DNA of 64,000 nt from Acidovorax sp. 210-6 (GTDB lineage Bacteria > Pseudomonadota > Gammaproteobacteria > Burkholderiales > Burkholderiaceae_C): positions 1,364,001-1,428,000 of the forward strand of contig NZ_JAACJE010000001.1 of assembly GCF_010020825.1 (NCBI RefSeq), in the 5' to 3' direction. The number at the start of each line of letters is the position of its first letter. Positions within the stretch are counted from its first letter, which is position 1. The notes under the pieces were generated by a model. It was not told where the DNA came from. It searched no databases and saw nothing but the letters and a program-made list of their open reading frames with translations. The position numbers were made by a program, and so were the translations under genes. This document shows positions 38,801 through 48,859 of this stretch, one piece after another.

Positions 38801-39835
38801 TCAGAGCCCCTTTGCCTTCAGTCGTGAATCGAGTCGGGAGAACACGCGGCGCACATTGCCTTCGTAGATCTGGTGCTTGTCGTCGCCGCTCAGGATCTTC
38901 GACGCTTCGATGTAGCGCTTGGTGTCGTCGTAGTAGTGGCCGGTGGTGGGGTCGATGCCGCGCACCGCGCCGATCATTTCGGAGGCGAACAGCACGTTCT
39001 TCACCGGGATCACGGTGTTCAGCAGGTCGATGCCCGGCTGGTGGTACACGCAGGTGTCGAAGAAGATGTTGTTCAGCAGGTGGTCTTCGAGCAGGGGCTT
39101 CTTCATCTCCTGCGCCAGGCCGCGGAAACGGCCCCAGTGGTAGGGCACGGCACCGCCGCCGTGCGGGATCAGGAACTTGAGCGTGGGGAAGTCCTTGAAC
39201 AGGTCGCCCTGGATGCACTGCATGAAGGCCGTGGTGTCGGCGTTCAGGTAGTGCGCGCCCGTGGTGTGGAAGCACGCGTTGCAGCTGGTGCTCACGTGGA
39301 TCATGGCGGGCAGGTCGTACTCCACCATCTTCTCGTAGATGGGGTACCAGTGGCGGTCGGTCAGCGGCGGGCTGGTCCAGTGGCCGCCCGAGGGGTCGGG
39401 GTTGAGGTTGATGCCCACCGCGCCGTATTCCTTGACGCACTTCTCCAGCTCGGGGATGCAGGTCGCGGGGTCCACCCCGGGGCTTTGCGGCAGCATGGCC
39501 ACGGGCACGAAGTTGTCGGGGAACAGGGTGGAGACGCGGTGGCACAGCTCGTTGCAGATGGCCGCCCAGGTGCTGGAGACATTGAAGTCGCCGATGTGGT
39601 GGGCCATGAAACTGGCGCGCGGCGAGAACAGCGTGATGTCGCTGCCGCGCTCCTTCATCAGGCGCAGCTGGTTGGTCTCGATGGACTCGCGCAGCTCGTC
39701 GTCGCTGATCTGCAAATCGGCGACCTTGGGCATGGCGGCCGGGTCCTTGATGCCGGCGATCTGCTGGTTGCGCCAGTTCTCCAGCGCCTTGGGTGCCGTG
39801 GTGTAGTGGCCATGGCAGTCGATGATGAGGCTCAT
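38801..39835 (-). CDS. pmdE: 4-Oxalomesaconate hydratase
   Basis: Amidohydrolase-superfamily hydratase (LigJ type, 344 residues) that adds water to 4-oxalomesaconate or its tautomer, giving 4-carboxy-4-hydroxy-2-oxoadipate. The N-terminal [13 protein letters not shown] carries the metal-binding HxH. Further family stretches are [21 protein letters not shown] and [24 protein letters not shown] precedes the ATG. First of the recognised pathway genes in the operon. Confidence 0.93.
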   Translation of the reverse strand: MSLIIDCHGHYTTAPKALENWRNQQIAGIKDPAAMPKVADLQISDDELRESIETNQLRLMKERGSDITLFSPRASFMAHHIGDFNVSSTWAAICNELCHRVSTLFPDNFVPVAMLPQSPGVDPATCIPELEKCVKEYGAVGINLNPDPSGGHWTSPPLTDRHWYPIYEKMVEYDLPAMIHVSTSCNACFHTTGAHYLNADTTAFMQCIQGDLFKDFPTLKFLIPHGGGAVPYHWGRFRGLAQEMKKPLLEDHLLNNIFFDTCVYHQPGIDLLNTVIPVKNVLFASEMIGAVRGIDPTTGHYYDDTKRYIEASKILSGDDKHQIYEGNVRRVFSRLDSRLKAKGL

Positions 39836-39868
39836 TGCGTTGTGCTCCTTGGATCTTGGTGTTCGGGT

Positions 39869-40558
39869 TCAGGCAGGGTCCATGCCCTGGCGTTGCTTGG
39901 CTTCGGCCGCCGCTGGCGATGCGAAGAAGTCGAGCAGCGCCTTGGCGGCCTCGGGCTGCTGGCTGGAGGCAGCGACGCCCGATGAAAAAATGGTGGTGAT
40001 CTGGATCGCAGGCGGCAGCGGGCCCACGATGGTGATGCCCTCCACGTGCAGCAGCTCGCTCAGTTGCTGGAAGCCGAGCTCCACATCGCCACGTGCCACC
40101 AGGGAGCCCACGGGCACGCCGGGCGGGGCCTGCACCATGCGGCCGGCCACCTGGTCGGCAATGCCCCAGCGCTCGAACAGTTTCGCCAGCGCCACGCCGC
40201 TCGGGCCGGTGGAATAGCTGATGCTGCGCGCGGCCAGCACGGCACTGCGCACTGCGTCTTCCGAGCCGATGTCGGGCAGCGGCGCGCCCGCGCGCACCGC
40301 CACGGCCACGCCGGAGCGCACCCAGTCGGTCCTGCTGCCGGCCACGACGGCGCCGGCCGCGATGAGCTTGTCGATGGCGTCAGAGGCAAGCACCACCACG
40401 TCGAAAGCCTCGCCGGCCTGCACCCGCTTGGCCGCGTCCACGCCGCCCACGGCCTCGATGGCTGCGCGCTGGCCGGTCTGCTGCTCGTAGGCGGCCAGCA
40501 GCTCGGCCAACACCTGGCGGGTGGCCATGGAGGAGATTCCACGAAGCGGAGCATTCAT
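39869..40558 (-). CDS. ModA-like substrate-binding domain protein without signal peptide
   Basis: 229 residues of the type 2 periplasmic-binding fold seen in molybdate-binding ModA (AAYEQQTG, AGEAFDVVVLASDAIDKLI, SYSTGPSGVALAKLFERWGI, GLGF-like VELGFQQLSELL). There is no hydrophobic export signal, so the product is probably cytoplasmic. It is the promoter-proximal gene of the pmd operon, 33 bases before pmdE. Related proteins are often seen next to aromatic catabolic genes, but I know of no established role. It could be a metabolite sensor or an enzyme. No Shine-Dalgarno is seen before the chosen ATG; an ATG at 40528 is an alternative but would remove the first beta-strand. Confidence 0.75.
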   Translation of the reverse strand: MNAPLRGISSMATRQVLAELLAAYEQQTGQRAAIEAVGGVDAAKRVQAGEAFDVVVLASDAIDKLIAAGAVVAGSRTDWVRSGVAVAVRAGAPLPDIGSEDAVRSAVLAARSISYSTGPSGVALAKLFERWGIADQVAGRMVQAPPGVPVGSLVARGDVELGFQQLSELLHVEGITIVGPLPPAIQITTIFSSGVAASSQQPEAAKALLDFFASPAAAEAKQRQGMDPA

Positions 40559-40653
40559 AGGATTGTTTGGTGGCTAAGTATTTTGGGGTATTCTGCTGCA
40601 ATTCCAGCTATACAAGAAGTGGCGGATTGGTCTACCAGATATCTCATTTGTCG
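40559..40653. promoter_or_regulatory. Divergent promoter region, pmd operon / LysR gene
   Basis: 95 bases between divergently transcribed genes, much richer in A+T than the surroundings. A GTAT-N18-ATAC arrangement is present, with ATAC/GTAT half-sites typical of LysR-type operators, but no clean palindrome. This is the expected site of control of the pmd operon. Confidence 0.5.
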
Positions 40654-41565
40654 ATGGATCTGAAGCAGCTCGAGTACTTTGTGCGGGTCGCCGAAATGGG
40701 CAGCTTCACCCATGCCGCGGCGGCCCTCGGCATGGCCCAGTCGGCCCTGAGCCGGCAGGTGCGCCTGCTGGAGGTGGAGCTGCGCCAGAACCTGCTGGTG
40801 CGCAATGGCCGCGGCGTCACGCCCACGGAGGCGGGCCGGTTGCTGGTCGACCATGGGCGGGGCATCCTGCACCAGATGGCCCGGGCGCGGGAGGACATGG
40901 AGCGCCTGCGCGGCGGCGTCTCGGGCGCCGTCGCCATCGGGCTGCCCAGCAGCGTGGCGCGCGCGATGGCGGTGCCGCTCATGCGCGCCTTCCGCAAGGA
41001 ATTGCCGGAGGCTCGGCTCTCGATCAGCGAAGGGCTTTCGAGCGAACTCCTGAGAGGACTGGTCAGCGGTCGCCTGGACATCGTCGTGCTCTACAACGGC
41101 CAGCCGGTGCGCGATGTGGATGTGTCGCACCTCATGGACGAGGATCTGCTGCTCGTGCGCGCCCGCCCGCGCGGGCTGGCCGAGGACCCGCCGCCCGGCC
41201 CCATCGCGCTCGCCGAGCTCGCGCGGCTGCCGCTGGTCATTCCCTCGCGCCCCAACGCGATCCGCATGCACGTGGAAGCCGAGATGGCGCTCATCGGCTG
41301 CCGGCCCGAGATCGCGCTGGAGATCGACGGGGTCGCCGCCATCCTGGACATGGTGGCCGACGGGGCCGGGTACGCGGTGCTGCCGCGCAACGCGCTGCTC
41401 AATTCGCCTGTTCCTTCTGCCTACAGCGCCCAGGTCATCGGTGCGCCGCCGCTGCGCATAGCGCTGTCCCTGGCGACCAGCCTGCAACGCCCCGCCACGC
41501 AGGTCCAGAAGACCACGCTGGACCTGGTGCGGCTGACGGTCTCCGAAGTCCTCCGGCCGGCGTGA
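40654..41565 (+). CDS. LysR-family regulator of the pmd operon
   Basis: 303 residues. The N-terminal winged helix-turn-helix (LKQLEYFVRVAEMGSFTHAA, LGMAQSALSRQVRLLE) is followed by a LysR substrate-binding domain. The ATG at 40654 is chosen because MDLKQLEYF is the canonical LysR beginning; upstream codons in the same frame lie in the A+T-rich control region. Divergent from the pmd genes, which strongly suggests it activates them in response to a pathway intermediate. The inducer is not known. Confidence 0.88.
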   Translation: MDLKQLEYFVRVAEMGSFTHAAAALGMAQSALSRQVRLLEVELRQNLLVRNGRGVTPTEAGRLLVDHGRGILHQMARAREDMERLRGGVSGAVAIGLPSSVARAMAVPLMRAFRKELPEARLSISEGLSSELLRGLVSGRLDIVVLYNGQPVRDVDVSHLMDEDLLLVRARPRGLAEDPPPGPIALAELARLPLVIPSRPNAIRMHVEAEMALIGCRPEIALEIDGVAAILDMVADGAGYAVLPRNALLNSPVPSAYSAQVIGAPPLRIALSLATSLQRPATQVQKTTLDLVRLTVSEVLRPA

Positions 41566-41896
41566 AGGCCCGGTCGGCCCGGCTCGGCGTGTCCGATGCC
41601 CGCCGGGCCGTCCGTGGTGACAGCCTTGCAGGCCACGGCCTTTCGGCGCATATGGCCCGGTGCGGCGCAGCCGCCCTCGGCGAGATGCAGGACGCATGCG
41701 GGCAGTACCCCGCCCGGCGATGCAGGCCTCTGTCCGTGCGGAAGTCGCACCCGCGCGGCGGACTCACATTGACTGAGACTCAATCTATCAAGCGCGCGAC
41801 AAAGTGTTTAGAGTCGCCTCGCAAAAAGTCAGCGCGACCGGCCGGCGTGGGGCTGCGGCACCGATCGCGCGCACCAATGATGGAGAGAGGCAGACA
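41566..41896. other. Intergenic region with a short inverted repeat
   Basis: 331 bases without a credible gene. A 5-bp inverted repeat, ATTGA-N7-TCAAT, at 41768-41784 lies about 115 bases before the next start codon and could be an operator. No clear promoter pair was found. Confidence 0.4.
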
Positions 41897-43063
41897 ATGA
41901 ACACTGAACCTACGGGTACCGACCGAGCGCGGCGCCGCACCTTTTCGTGCATCGGAGGGGTGCTCGCAGCGGCGGCCGTCGGATTGCCGTTCCGAGCGCG
42001 GGCGGCGGCGCGCGAGATCCAGATCGCGATGCTGCTTCCTTTGCAGGGAGGACAGGCGCGCCAGGCCGAGATGATCAGGCAGGGCGTGGACGGAGCGCTC
42101 GAACAGGCGAACCGCGCTGGAGGGATCCGGGGGCAGCCCGTCAAGCTCCTGGCCATCGACAACGGGTACCAGGCCGAGAAGACCGTCGAGGCCATCGGGT
42201 CGCTGGCGGCAAGGGAATCCGTCGTCGCGGTGACCTCTTTGTTCGGCGGCCCGATCATCGGCGCCGCCATTCCGGCGGCGACCCGCGCGGGCGTGCCGAT
42301 CGTCGGCGTGCTGCACGGAAACGATGCATTCCGCCGCCCGGGGACCGAGATCGTCACCCATGTGCGAGCGACGTTCGACGCGGAGACCCGCGCGATCGCC
42401 GCGTTGTTTCCCACCATTGGCCGGAGCCGCTTCGCCGTGCTGCACGCGACCGACAACTCGGGCACGGCGTTCCGCGCGCAGTTCGAGTCGGTGCTGAAGG
42501 CGCAGGGACTGCCGCTCGTCGCCGCCGTGCCCTATGCGCGGGACGCCACCGACTACACCGAGCAGGCGCGGAGCATCGAGCGCAGCGGCGCCGACGTAGT
42601 AGTGGTCGGTGGCGTGACCGCGACCGGGATCGCCGCCATCCGCGCCAAGGTGGCGACGAAACTGTGGGCGCAGATGGTCTGCCTTTCCACGGTCGATGAG
42701 CGCTCGGTGTGGGAGCAAGTGGGCGCCGATGCGGTTGGCACGGCCTTCTCCAGCGTCGTGCCGAACCCCTATGCGACGCTGCTTCCCCTGGCGCGCGAAT
42801 ACCAGGCAGCGATGAAGGCCCGGAACTACGACCGGCTGTCCCTCAGTTCGTTCGAAGGCTACATCAACGCGCAGGTGCTGCTGGAAGGCCTGCGGCGCGC
42901 ACCCGGGCTGACGCGCCCCGCGCTCCAGGCCACCCTGCGCGCGATGCAGGGGGTGTCCCTCGGCGGCGTCTCCTTCTCCGCGCCGACCGAGGGAAAGATC
43001 GCCAGCGGCATCGACGTGGCCGACATCCTGGTGATGACGCACAACGGACGCATGCTGCGCTGA
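41897..43063 (+). CDS. Branched-chain-type ABC transporter substrate-binding protein
   Basis: 388 residues of the type 1 periplasmic-binding fold (LivJ/HAAT class). An N-terminal twin-arginine-like signal (RARRRTFSCIGG, then a hydrophobic stretch and RARAAA) indicates periplasmic export. Family motifs are IQIAMLLPLQGG, GGIRGQPVKLLAIDNGYQAE and EAIGSLAARESVVAV. A purine-rich ribosome site (GGAGAGAGG) precedes the ATG at 41897. No permease or ATPase gene is adjacent, so it must use components encoded elsewhere. In this setting the ligand may be an aromatic or dicarboxylic acid. Confidence 0.85.
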   Translation: MNTEPTGTDRARRRTFSCIGGVLAAAAVGLPFRARAAAREIQIAMLLPLQGGQARQAEMIRQGVDGALEQANRAGGIRGQPVKLLAIDNGYQAEKTVEAIGSLAARESVVAVTSLFGGPIIGAAIPAATRAGVPIVGVLHGNDAFRRPGTEIVTHVRATFDAETRAIAALFPTIGRSRFAVLHATDNSGTAFRAQFESVLKAQGLPLVAAVPYARDATDYTEQARSIERSGADVVVVGGVTATGIAAIRAKVATKLWAQMVCLSTVDERSVWEQVGADAVGTAFSSVVPNPYATLLPLAREYQAAMKARNYDRLSLSSFEGYINAQVLLEGLRRAPGLTRPALQATLRAMQGVSLGGVSFSAPTEGKIASGIDVADILVMTHNGRMLR

Positions 43064-43336
43064 GTACGCGGCCGGGACGGCTCGGATCCCAGCGCCGCTG
43101 CGCATTGGCGGCCGCGCCGCCGCGCGTGGAGCGACCGGCCATGTGCCCCGGCCGTACCTGCATGTGCCTCGGGGCGCGGATGGGTCTGCGGCGCACGACA
43201 TCCGCCGGCGGGAGAGGAGGGCCGCAGCGGTGGATCGCTTCCGGCCGTACCCGCGGATCCCCCGCGTCGGAGGGCGGCGCGGGTGCGTCCGGGTTTGCGC
43301 GAGATCAACATTCGTCCAGGACGCCGCCCGCGGCGG

Positions 43337-43365
43337 TTGACGGCCGGCCGCGGCAGGCCTAGATT
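43337..43365 (+). promoter_or_regulatory. Sigma70-type promoter
   Basis: TTGACG at 43337 and TAGATT at 43360, separated by 17 bases, a near-consensus arrangement in very GC-rich DNA. It precedes the Cys-rich small gene by about 100 bases. Confidence 0.55.
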
Positions 43366-43369
43366 AATA

Positions 43370-43383
43370 GTTAGGCGACTAAC
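43370..43383. promoter_or_regulatory. Palindromic operator GTTAG-N4-CTAAC
   Basis: A perfect 5-bp inverted repeat four bases downstream of the -10 element, where a repressor would block transcription. The length and position fit MarR-type sites. A near-identical site occurs at 51744. Confidence 0.5.
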
Positions 43384-43468
43384 AAAAAATCGCCTGCGCC
43401 TGCGGAGACGGCAGAACCTGCAGGGCCGCCCAGCCTGCATCCGCCGACGATGGCAGAAAGGAACGATC

Positions 43469-43765
43469 ATGGACAAGCTTCTGGGGATTCTCGTGATTTT
43501 GACGCTTCTTGGCGGTGCGGCCACGCTGCTGTGGCTGAACCTGCAACCCGAGTGGTGGAGGCTCCGGCATCCCGGCGCGCTGGAACTGCGGAAGTTCACC
43601 GCCCGGCGTCAGGTGCAGGCGGCAAGGACCCAGGACGACCTGCCGGCGACCCGGGCGGCGGAAGTCCGGTGCACGTTCTGCGACCACGCGCCGGCATGCG
43701 CGCAGCGCCTGGCGGCCGGGCACACGACGCCGGTCAGCGAGTGTCCCAACCTGCCTCGCCGCTGA
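43469..43765 (+). CDS. Small Cys-rich membrane-anchored protein (DUF6455-like)
   Basis: 98 residues. One membrane segment at about residues 4-24 (LLGILVILTLLGGAATLLWL) is followed by a basic linker and a C-terminal Cys motif, RCTFCDHAPAC at 68-77 and ECPNLP with Cys92. The CxxC-x5-C ... CPN arrangement resembles the DUF6455 family and could hold a metal. AGAAAGGAAC precedes the ATG at 43469. It stands alone, convergent with fahA, under its own promoter and palindrome. Function unknown. Confidence 0.68.
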   Translation: MDKLLGILVILTLLGGAATLLWLNLQPEWWRLRHPGALELRKFTARRQVQAARTQDDLPATRAAEVRCTFCDHAPACAQRLAAGHTTPVSECPNLPRR

Positions 43766-43820
43766 ATTGCAGGACGCGCCCGGGTGCCAGCTTGGCAGTG
43801 CAGGGCAGCGCGCGGCGAGG

Positions 43821-45143
43821 CTAGGGTGCGCGCTTCGGCGCGTGGATGGTGCTGGCGCATGCGCCGAAGCCGATGCGTCGCGCTCCGCTGCGTTCGCACC
43901 AGGCGCGCAGGATGACGGTGTCGCCGTCCTCCAGGAAGGTTCTGTGCTCGCCCGAGGGCAGGGCGATGGCCTGCCGTCCACCGGCAGTCCGCTCGAGGAG
44001 CGAGCCGGCCTGTTCTGGATGTGGCCCGGACAGCGTGCCCGATCCGAGCAGGTCGCCAGGCGCGAGGTTGCAGCCGCCGACCGTGTGGTGGGCCACGAGC
44101 TGGGCGGGGGTCCAGTAGGCGGCCTCCACGAAGCTCGAGCGCGACAGGCGCGCTGGCAGCAGGCCCGACCGGGCCATCGCCTCGGTCTGGAGCAGCACCT
44201 CGAGCTGCACATCGACCGAGCCGCTGGCCCGGTTCCGTTCGGAATTCAGATAGGGCAATGGCTCGGGGTCGCCGGGCGCACGCGGACAAGCGGCCCGGAA
44301 CGGCGCCAGCGCCTCAAATGTCACGACCCACGGGGCGAGCGTGCTGCCGAAGTTCTTGGACAGGAAGGGCCCCAGCGGCTGGTACTCCCAGGGCTGGATG
44401 TCGCGCGCCGACCAATCGTTGAACAGCGCGACCCCGAACAGGTGGCTCTCGGCGCTGCCGATGGCAATGGGCTCGCCGCGCCGGTTGCCCGGGCCCACCA
44501 GGAAACCGAGCTCCAGTTCGTAGTCCAGGCGCCTGCTCGGACCGAATTCCGGGTCGCCGGCCTCGGCCCTGCTCTGGCCGAGCGGGCGGTAGATCGGTTC
44601 GCCGCTGACGACCACGGAGGAACTGCGGCCGTGGTACCCGATGGGAACCCATTTGTAGTTCGGAAGCAGCGGTGCGTCCGGCCGGAACAACCGGCCGACG
44701 GCGGTGGCATGGTGGATGCCGATGTAGAAGTCGGTGTAGTCGCCGATGGCCGCGGGCAGGGCGTATTCGGCCGAGCGCTGGGCAAGAAGGCATCCCTCCA
44801 ACCTGCCGCGCTCCGTGGCTCCCGTGCGCAGCGCGCGCGAGAGCGCCAGGCGCAGCGCCGACCACGCGGCGGGCCCCATGGCCATGAAGTCGTTGAGGCG
44901 CTTGCGCGAGGCGGCCACCGCGGCATCCCGCGCATCGCCGGCGAGTGCGCCGCTGGCGGCCGCGGCGGCCAGGTCGAGGATCTGGTCCCCGATGGCCACG
45001 CCGCCCCCAAACGGCCCGGAGGAGCCGCGCCGGCGGAAGACGCCGAAGGGCAAATTCTGGATCGGGAAATCCGTCGTGTCCTCGTTCGCGGACCCGACCC
45101 AGCTGCGCAGGTCCGGCGCGTGGGTTTCGTTCACCCGCGTCAT
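43821..45143 (-). CDS. fahA: Fumarylacetoacetase
   Basis: Hydrolyses fumarylacetoacetate to fumarate and acetoacetate, the last step of homogentisate degradation. 440 residues. An N-terminal SH3-like domain ([11 protein letters not shown]) is followed by the FAH catalytic fold. The metal and catalytic residues lie in [27 protein letters not shown] and [20 protein letters not shown], with SGTLSGP near the end. The ATG at 45143 overlaps the hmgA stop by four bases, so the two genes are translationally coupled. Confidence 0.95.
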   Translation of the reverse strand: MTRVNETHAPDLRSWVGSANEDTTDFPIQNLPFGVFRRRGSSGPFGGGVAIGDQILDLAAAAASGALAGDARDAAVAASRKRLNDFMAMGPAAWSALRLALSRALRTGATERGRLEGCLLAQRSAEYALPAAIGDYTDFYIGIHHATAVGRLFRPDAPLLPNYKWVPIGYHGRSSSVVVSGEPIYRPLGQSRAEAGDPEFGPSRRLDYELELGFLVGPGNRRGEPIAIGSAESHLFGVALFNDWSARDIQPWEYQPLGPFLSKNFGSTLAPWVVTFEALAPFRAACPRAPGDPEPLPYLNSERNRASGSVDVQLEVLLQTEAMARSGLLPARLSRSSFVEAAYWTPAQLVAHHTVGGCNLAPGDLLGSGTLSGPHPEQAGSLLERTAGGRQAIALPSGEHRTFLEDGDTVILRAWCERSGARRIGFGACASTIHAPKRAP

Positions 45144-46426
45144 GGCCGCGCCGGATCGAAGTGCTTCCCGAGGTTCTGCCAGCAGCGGAAATAGTCCTCC
45201 TGCAGCTGGGCGGTCTCCAGGGCGAACGTCGTCGGCCTGAAGACGTCGCACGACTCGAACATGAAGGCCATCGTCTCGGTGAGGTAGTCCGGCCGGGAGG
45301 TGTCAGCGGCACTGGCCTTGGCGAAGGTGTCGGCATCCGGTCCGTGCGCGCTCATGCAGTTGTGCAGGGACGCGCCGCCGGGCACGAAGCCCTCGGCCTT
45401 GGCGTCGTAGGCCCCGTGGATCAGCCCCATGAACTCGCTCGCGACGTTACGGTGGTACCAGGGCGGCCGGAACGTGTTCTGGGCCACGAGGATGCGCGGC
45501 GGGAACACCACGAAGTCGATGGTGTCGACGCCCGGGGTGTCGCTGACGGACTGCAGCACCAGGAAGATGGACGGATCGGGATGGTCGTAGCTGATCGAGC
45601 CGATGGTGTTGAACCGCCGCAGGTCGTACTTGTAGGGCGCGTGGTTGCCATGCCAGGCGACCACGTCGAGCGGGCTGTGGCCGATGCGCGCGCTCCACAG
45701 GTTTCCCTGGAAGCGCGCGACCAGCTCGAAGTCGCCTTCGCGGTCTTCGTAGGCCGCGACCGGCGTGCAGAAGTCCCGGGGATTCGCCAGCCCGTTGGAG
45801 CCGATGACACCGAGGTCCGGCAGCTTGAGGGCGGCGCCGAAGTTCTCGCACACGTAGCCCCGCGCCTGGGCGTCCAGCAGCCGCACCTGGAAGCGCACGC
45901 CCCGGGGGATCACGGCGATCTCCTGGGGCTCGAGCTGCAGACGGCCCATTTCCGTTGCCAGCTCGAGGCGACCAGCCTGGGGCACGAGGAGCAGCTCCGC
46001 GTCGGCGTCGTACAGGAACCGCGTCTCCATCGACCGGTTGGCGGCATAGAGGTGGACCGCGCAGGACGCGTTGCACGCCATCGTCGTCATGCCCTCGATG
46101 AAGTCCGTCGGCCGCTCGGGCATAGGAAGCGGGTCCCAGCGCAGCTGGTTGGGCGTCACGGGGCCGTCGCCGGCCCGGCTCGTCCACCGTCCCGCATCCA
46201 CGAGGGCGAAAGGATGGTGCAGCGTCGAAGGCCGGATGCGGTAGAGCCAGGCGCGGCGGTTGGCGTGGCGCGGCGCGGTGAACGCCGTGCCGGAGAGCTG
46301 CTCGGCGTACAGGCCGTACGGCGCGCGCTGCGGGGAGTTGCGCCCATGGGGGAGCGCCCCGGGGAGGGCTTCGGTGGCGAACTCGTTGCACATGCCGGTC
46401 TGGTAGGCGGGTTGTGGTTCAGTCAT
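45140..46426 (-). CDS. hmgA: Homogentisate 1,2-dioxygenase
   Basis: Opens the homogentisate ring to maleylacetoacetate. 428 residues, close to the usual bacterial length. Fe(II) ligands are recognisable in [16 protein letters not shown] (His and Glu) and [15 protein letters not shown] (His). Other family segments are [16 protein letters not shown] and [15 protein letters not shown]. The ATG at 46426 begins the conserved N-terminus; longer upstream frame is the porin gene read in another frame. No maleylacetoacetate isomerase gene is seen here. Confidence 0.95.
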   Translation of the reverse strand: MTEPQPAYQTGMCNEFATEALPGALPHGRNSPQRAPYGLYAEQLSGTAFTAPRHANRRAWLYRIRPSTLHHPFALVDAGRWTSRAGDGPVTPNQLRWDPLPMPERPTDFIEGMTTMACNASCAVHLYAANRSMETRFLYDADAELLLVPQAGRLELATEMGRLQLEPQEIAVIPRGVRFQVRLLDAQARGYVCENFGAALKLPDLGVIGSNGLANPRDFCTPVAAYEDREGDFELVARFQGNLWSARIGHSPLDVVAWHGNHAPYKYDLRRFNTIGSISYDHPDPSIFLVLQSVSDTPGVDTIDFVVFPPRILVAQNTFRPPWYHRNVASEFMGLIHGAYDAKAEGFVPGGASLHNCMSAHGPDADTFAKASAADTSRPDYLTETMAFMFESCDVFRPTTFALETAQLQEDYFRCWQNLGKHFDPARP

Positions 46427-46521
46427 GGCGATGGCCTGTCCTTGGTTTGATTCAACATGCGGCGGCGCTCCTGCGCCACGCAGGCGCCTGAGCGCACGAC
46501 CTGGGCGTCTGCCGTGTCTGT

Positions 46522-47658
46522 TCAGAACGCGTGGCGCATGCCCAGTGTGAGCGTGGTGGAACGGTGGTCGCCCGCTCCCCCGAGCCCTGCGGGCTGCTGG
46601 GCCGATCCGGAACCCAGCGCGTAGCGCGAGCCGTTCTGGTTGCCGACCGCGCCCAGCGAGGCATAGGCCATCGTGCGCTTGGAGAGCGTGTATTCGCCGC
46701 CGATGGCCAGCCATGTGGCGTCCCGTTGGCCGGTGGCCGCCGCGTAGGCCGAGCGGTCGGAAATCCGCACGGCCTGCACGATGGCGGTGAAGGCACCGAA
46801 GGGCACGCGGGCCCCGAGGTTGATCAGGCGGAACTCGCTGGCCGCGGCGCCCGTGACGCCCTGGGCGCGGGCGAGCGCGCCGGTGCAGGTGCCGCAGCTG
46901 TTCTTTTCCGCGGTGTAGCCCGCGAAGATCTTGGCGGCGCCGAAGTCGTAGCTGCCCCCGGCGACGACGGCGTCGATCCGGCCGTTCGCGTTGTCCGCGC
47001 CCTGCTGTCGTGCCCAGGCCAGCACCGCGTCGACCGGACCGTTGCGGTAGGTCGCCGAGGCGCTGTAGGCGCGTCCAATGGTGGGCTGATTCTCCCCGGC
47101 CGCGGCCATGGCGCGAAACGTCAGCGGTCCCAGCCTGGGCGTCACGTAGCCCACCGCGTTGTCGAAGCGGGCGCTGACGGCCAGGGGCAGCAGCTGGCGG
47201 GTCGCGTCGGTGCTGCGCGTGATGGCCAGATGCCCGCCGCTGCCCATCCACGAGAAGGCGTCGACGCCGGACTGGGCCACGTAGTAGGGCGTCGGCAGGC
47301 GCCCGGCCGTCACGGTGCCCCAGGCGGTGCTTGCCAGGCCGACGGAGGCTTCCCGGCCGAATGCGCGGCCGCCCTGGCCCAGGGTGCCATCGTCCAGATT
47401 GATGCCTTGCTCCAGGCGAAAAACCGCGGACAGGCCGCCGCCGAGGTCCTCGACGCCGCGGAAGCCGAGCCGGCTGCCCAGCGCGCCGCCCGACACCAGC
47501 CGGCGGGACGAGCCGGCGCCGTTGTTAGACCATTCGACCCCGGCGTCGGCCACGCCGTAGATCGTGACGCCGGACGCCGGCGCGCCTCCTTGCGCATGCG
47601 CGGGTGCGAGCCCGAGCGCGAGCAGGCCTGCGGCCGCCGCGGAAAGGGAATGCTTCAT
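46522..47658 (-). CDS. Gram-negative porin
   Basis: Outer-membrane 16-strand trimeric porin of the betaproteobacterial Porin_4 type. 378 residues including a signal peptide to about residue 22 ([17 protein letters not shown]). The first strand, [13 protein letters not shown], and the final GMRHAF with a C-terminal Phe needed for outer-membrane insertion are both present, as is the [13 protein letters not shown] motif. GAGGAGAC precedes the ATG. Placed between the Bug-type binding protein and hmgA, it probably admits the substrate of this operon. Confidence 0.92.
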   Translation of the reverse strand: MKHSLSAAAAGLLALGLAPAHAQGGAPASGVTIYGVADAGVEWSNNGAGSSRRLVSGGALGSRLGFRGVEDLGGGLSAVFRLEQGINLDDGTLGQGGRAFGREASVGLASTAWGTVTAGRLPTPYYVAQSGVDAFSWMGSGGHLAITRSTDATRQLLPLAVSARFDNAVGYVTPRLGPLTFRAMAAAGENQPTIGRAYSASATYRNGPVDAVLAWARQQGADNANGRIDAVVAGGSYDFGAAKIFAGYTAEKNSCGTCTGALARAQGVTGAAASEFRLINLGARVPFGAFTAIVQAVRISDRSAYAAATGQRDATWLAIGGEYTLSKRTMAYASLGAVGNQNGSRYALGSGSAQQPAGLGGAGDHRSTTLTLGMRHAF

Positions 47659-47789
47659 GGTTGTCTCCTCGTTGTGATGGGATGGGGCCTGACGGGCCAC
47701 GCTGCGGGCGATGCGCTGCCCGGCGGGCGGGTGCTCCGCGCCGTCAGCCAGCTGCAATCGGGTGTTAGAGGGCGGCGCGGCGGCGCCGG

Positions 47790-47808
47790 CGGCGGCGATC
47801 AGCCGCCG
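47790..47808 (-). terminator. GC hairpin after the Bug-type gene
   Basis: A 7-bp stem, CGGCGGC / GCCGCCG, with a 5-base loop 16 bases past the stop of the binding-protein gene. It has no T tract, so it may only attenuate or protect the mRNA before the porin gene. Confidence 0.3.
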
Positions 47809-47824
47809 GCCTCGCCGCTGCGCC

Positions 47825-48820
47825 TCACTCGGCGCGTGCGCCGGTGTCCTTGATGACCTTGGACCAGCGCGCCATGTCTTCCTGCATGAGTGCCTGGAGC
47901 GCGGCCGGCGTCGATGGGGCGGGCTCCAGGCCCTGGGCTTCCAGCGCCGCCTTGACCGCCGGATCCCGCAGTGCCCGGCCCGCCGCCTCCTCGATCTTGG
48001 CCACCACGTCGGGCGGCGTGCCCGCCGGCGCGACCAGGCCGATCCAGACCTCGCTGCGGAAGGCCTTGAAGGGGCCGCCCGCGCTGGCGACGGTCGGGAC
48101 GTTTGGCAGGTAGGGCAGGGGCTGCTCGCCGGCCACCGCGAGCGGGCGCAGGGCGCCGGTCTTGATGTGCGGGAGCACCGAGTTCGCGACGCCGAAGAGC
48201 ACCTGGATCTGTCCGCCGATCAGGTCCGTGACCACGGGCTGCGCGCCGCGGTAGGGCACGTGCACCATGTCGATGCCGGCCAGGCTCTTGAAGAGCTCTC
48301 CGGTCAGGTGGTGCGGCGTGCCGACGCCGGCGGACCCATAGGACAGCTTGCCGGGCTGGGCCTTGGCCAGGGCGATCAGCTCCTGGGTCGACTTGGCGGC
48401 GAGGCCGGGGTGGACGACCAGGACGAAGGGCACGCGGCCCAGCTGCGTGACGGGAACGAATTCCTTCACGGGATCGTAGCCCGCGCGGCCGTCCGGATAG
48501 AGGAAGGGGTTGGTGACGAAATTGTTGGCCACGACGAGCAGGGTGTGGCCGTCGGGAGCCGCCTTGGCCGCCTGCTTGGTGCCAACGTTGCCGCCCGCGC
48601 CCGGGCGGTTGTCGACGATGACGGGCTGCTTCCAGTACTCGCCGAGCTTCTGGCCCACCGTGCGCGCCAGGGCGTCGTTGCTGCCGCCGGGCGTGAAGGG
48701 CACGACCAGCGTGACCGGCCTGCTGGGATAGCCGTTGGCATGTGCGCACAGTGCGATGCACGAGCCGAGAAGGGCGGCGGCCATCGCCTTGATCGCGCGG
48801 CCGGGCAGTTCAGTCTTCAT
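47825..48820 (-). CDS. Bug-type (tripartite tricarboxylate) substrate-binding protein
   Basis: 331 residues. An N-terminal signal peptide (AMAAALLGSCIALCAHA) is followed by the Bug fold with YPSRPVTLVVPFTPGGSNDA, VDNRPGAGGNVGT and GTPHHLTGELFK, all typical of the family. It is a periplasmic binding protein for small carboxylates that normally works with TctA/TctB membrane proteins. None are encoded nearby, as is common for Bug proteins in Burkholderiales. Context suggests an aromatic acid feeding homogentisate formation. Confidence 0.9.
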   Translation of the reverse strand: MKTELPGRAIKAMAAALLGSCIALCAHANGYPSRPVTLVVPFTPGGSNDALARTVGQKLGEYWKQPVIVDNRPGAGGNVGTKQAAKAAPDGHTLLVVANNFVTNPFLYPDGRAGYDPVKEFVPVTQLGRVPFVLVVHPGLAAKSTQELIALAKAQPGKLSYGSAGVGTPHHLTGELFKSLAGIDMVHVPYRGAQPVVTDLIGGQIQVLFGVANSVLPHIKTGALRPLAVAGEQPLPYLPNVPTVASAGGPFKAFRSEVWIGLVAPAGTPPDVVAKIEEAAGRALRDPAVKAALEAQGLEPAPSTPAALQALMQEDMARWSKVIKDTGARAE

Positions 48821-48859
48821 GGGGTTGTCTCCTTTTTGTTTCGTGGAAGGGGCTTGCGG

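Larger units (their letters stand above)
43064..43468. other. Intergenic region holding a promoter/operator module
   Basis: 405 very GC-rich bases. No gene is supported in the first 270. The last 130 contain a sigma70-like promoter and a palindrome, listed separately, that control the small downstream gene. Confidence 0.5.

Noticed and set aside
41562-41900. A 112-codon plus-strand frame between the LysR gene and the binding-protein gene
   Set aside because: No ribosome site, no motif, Arg-rich composition, and it overlaps the start of the next gene.
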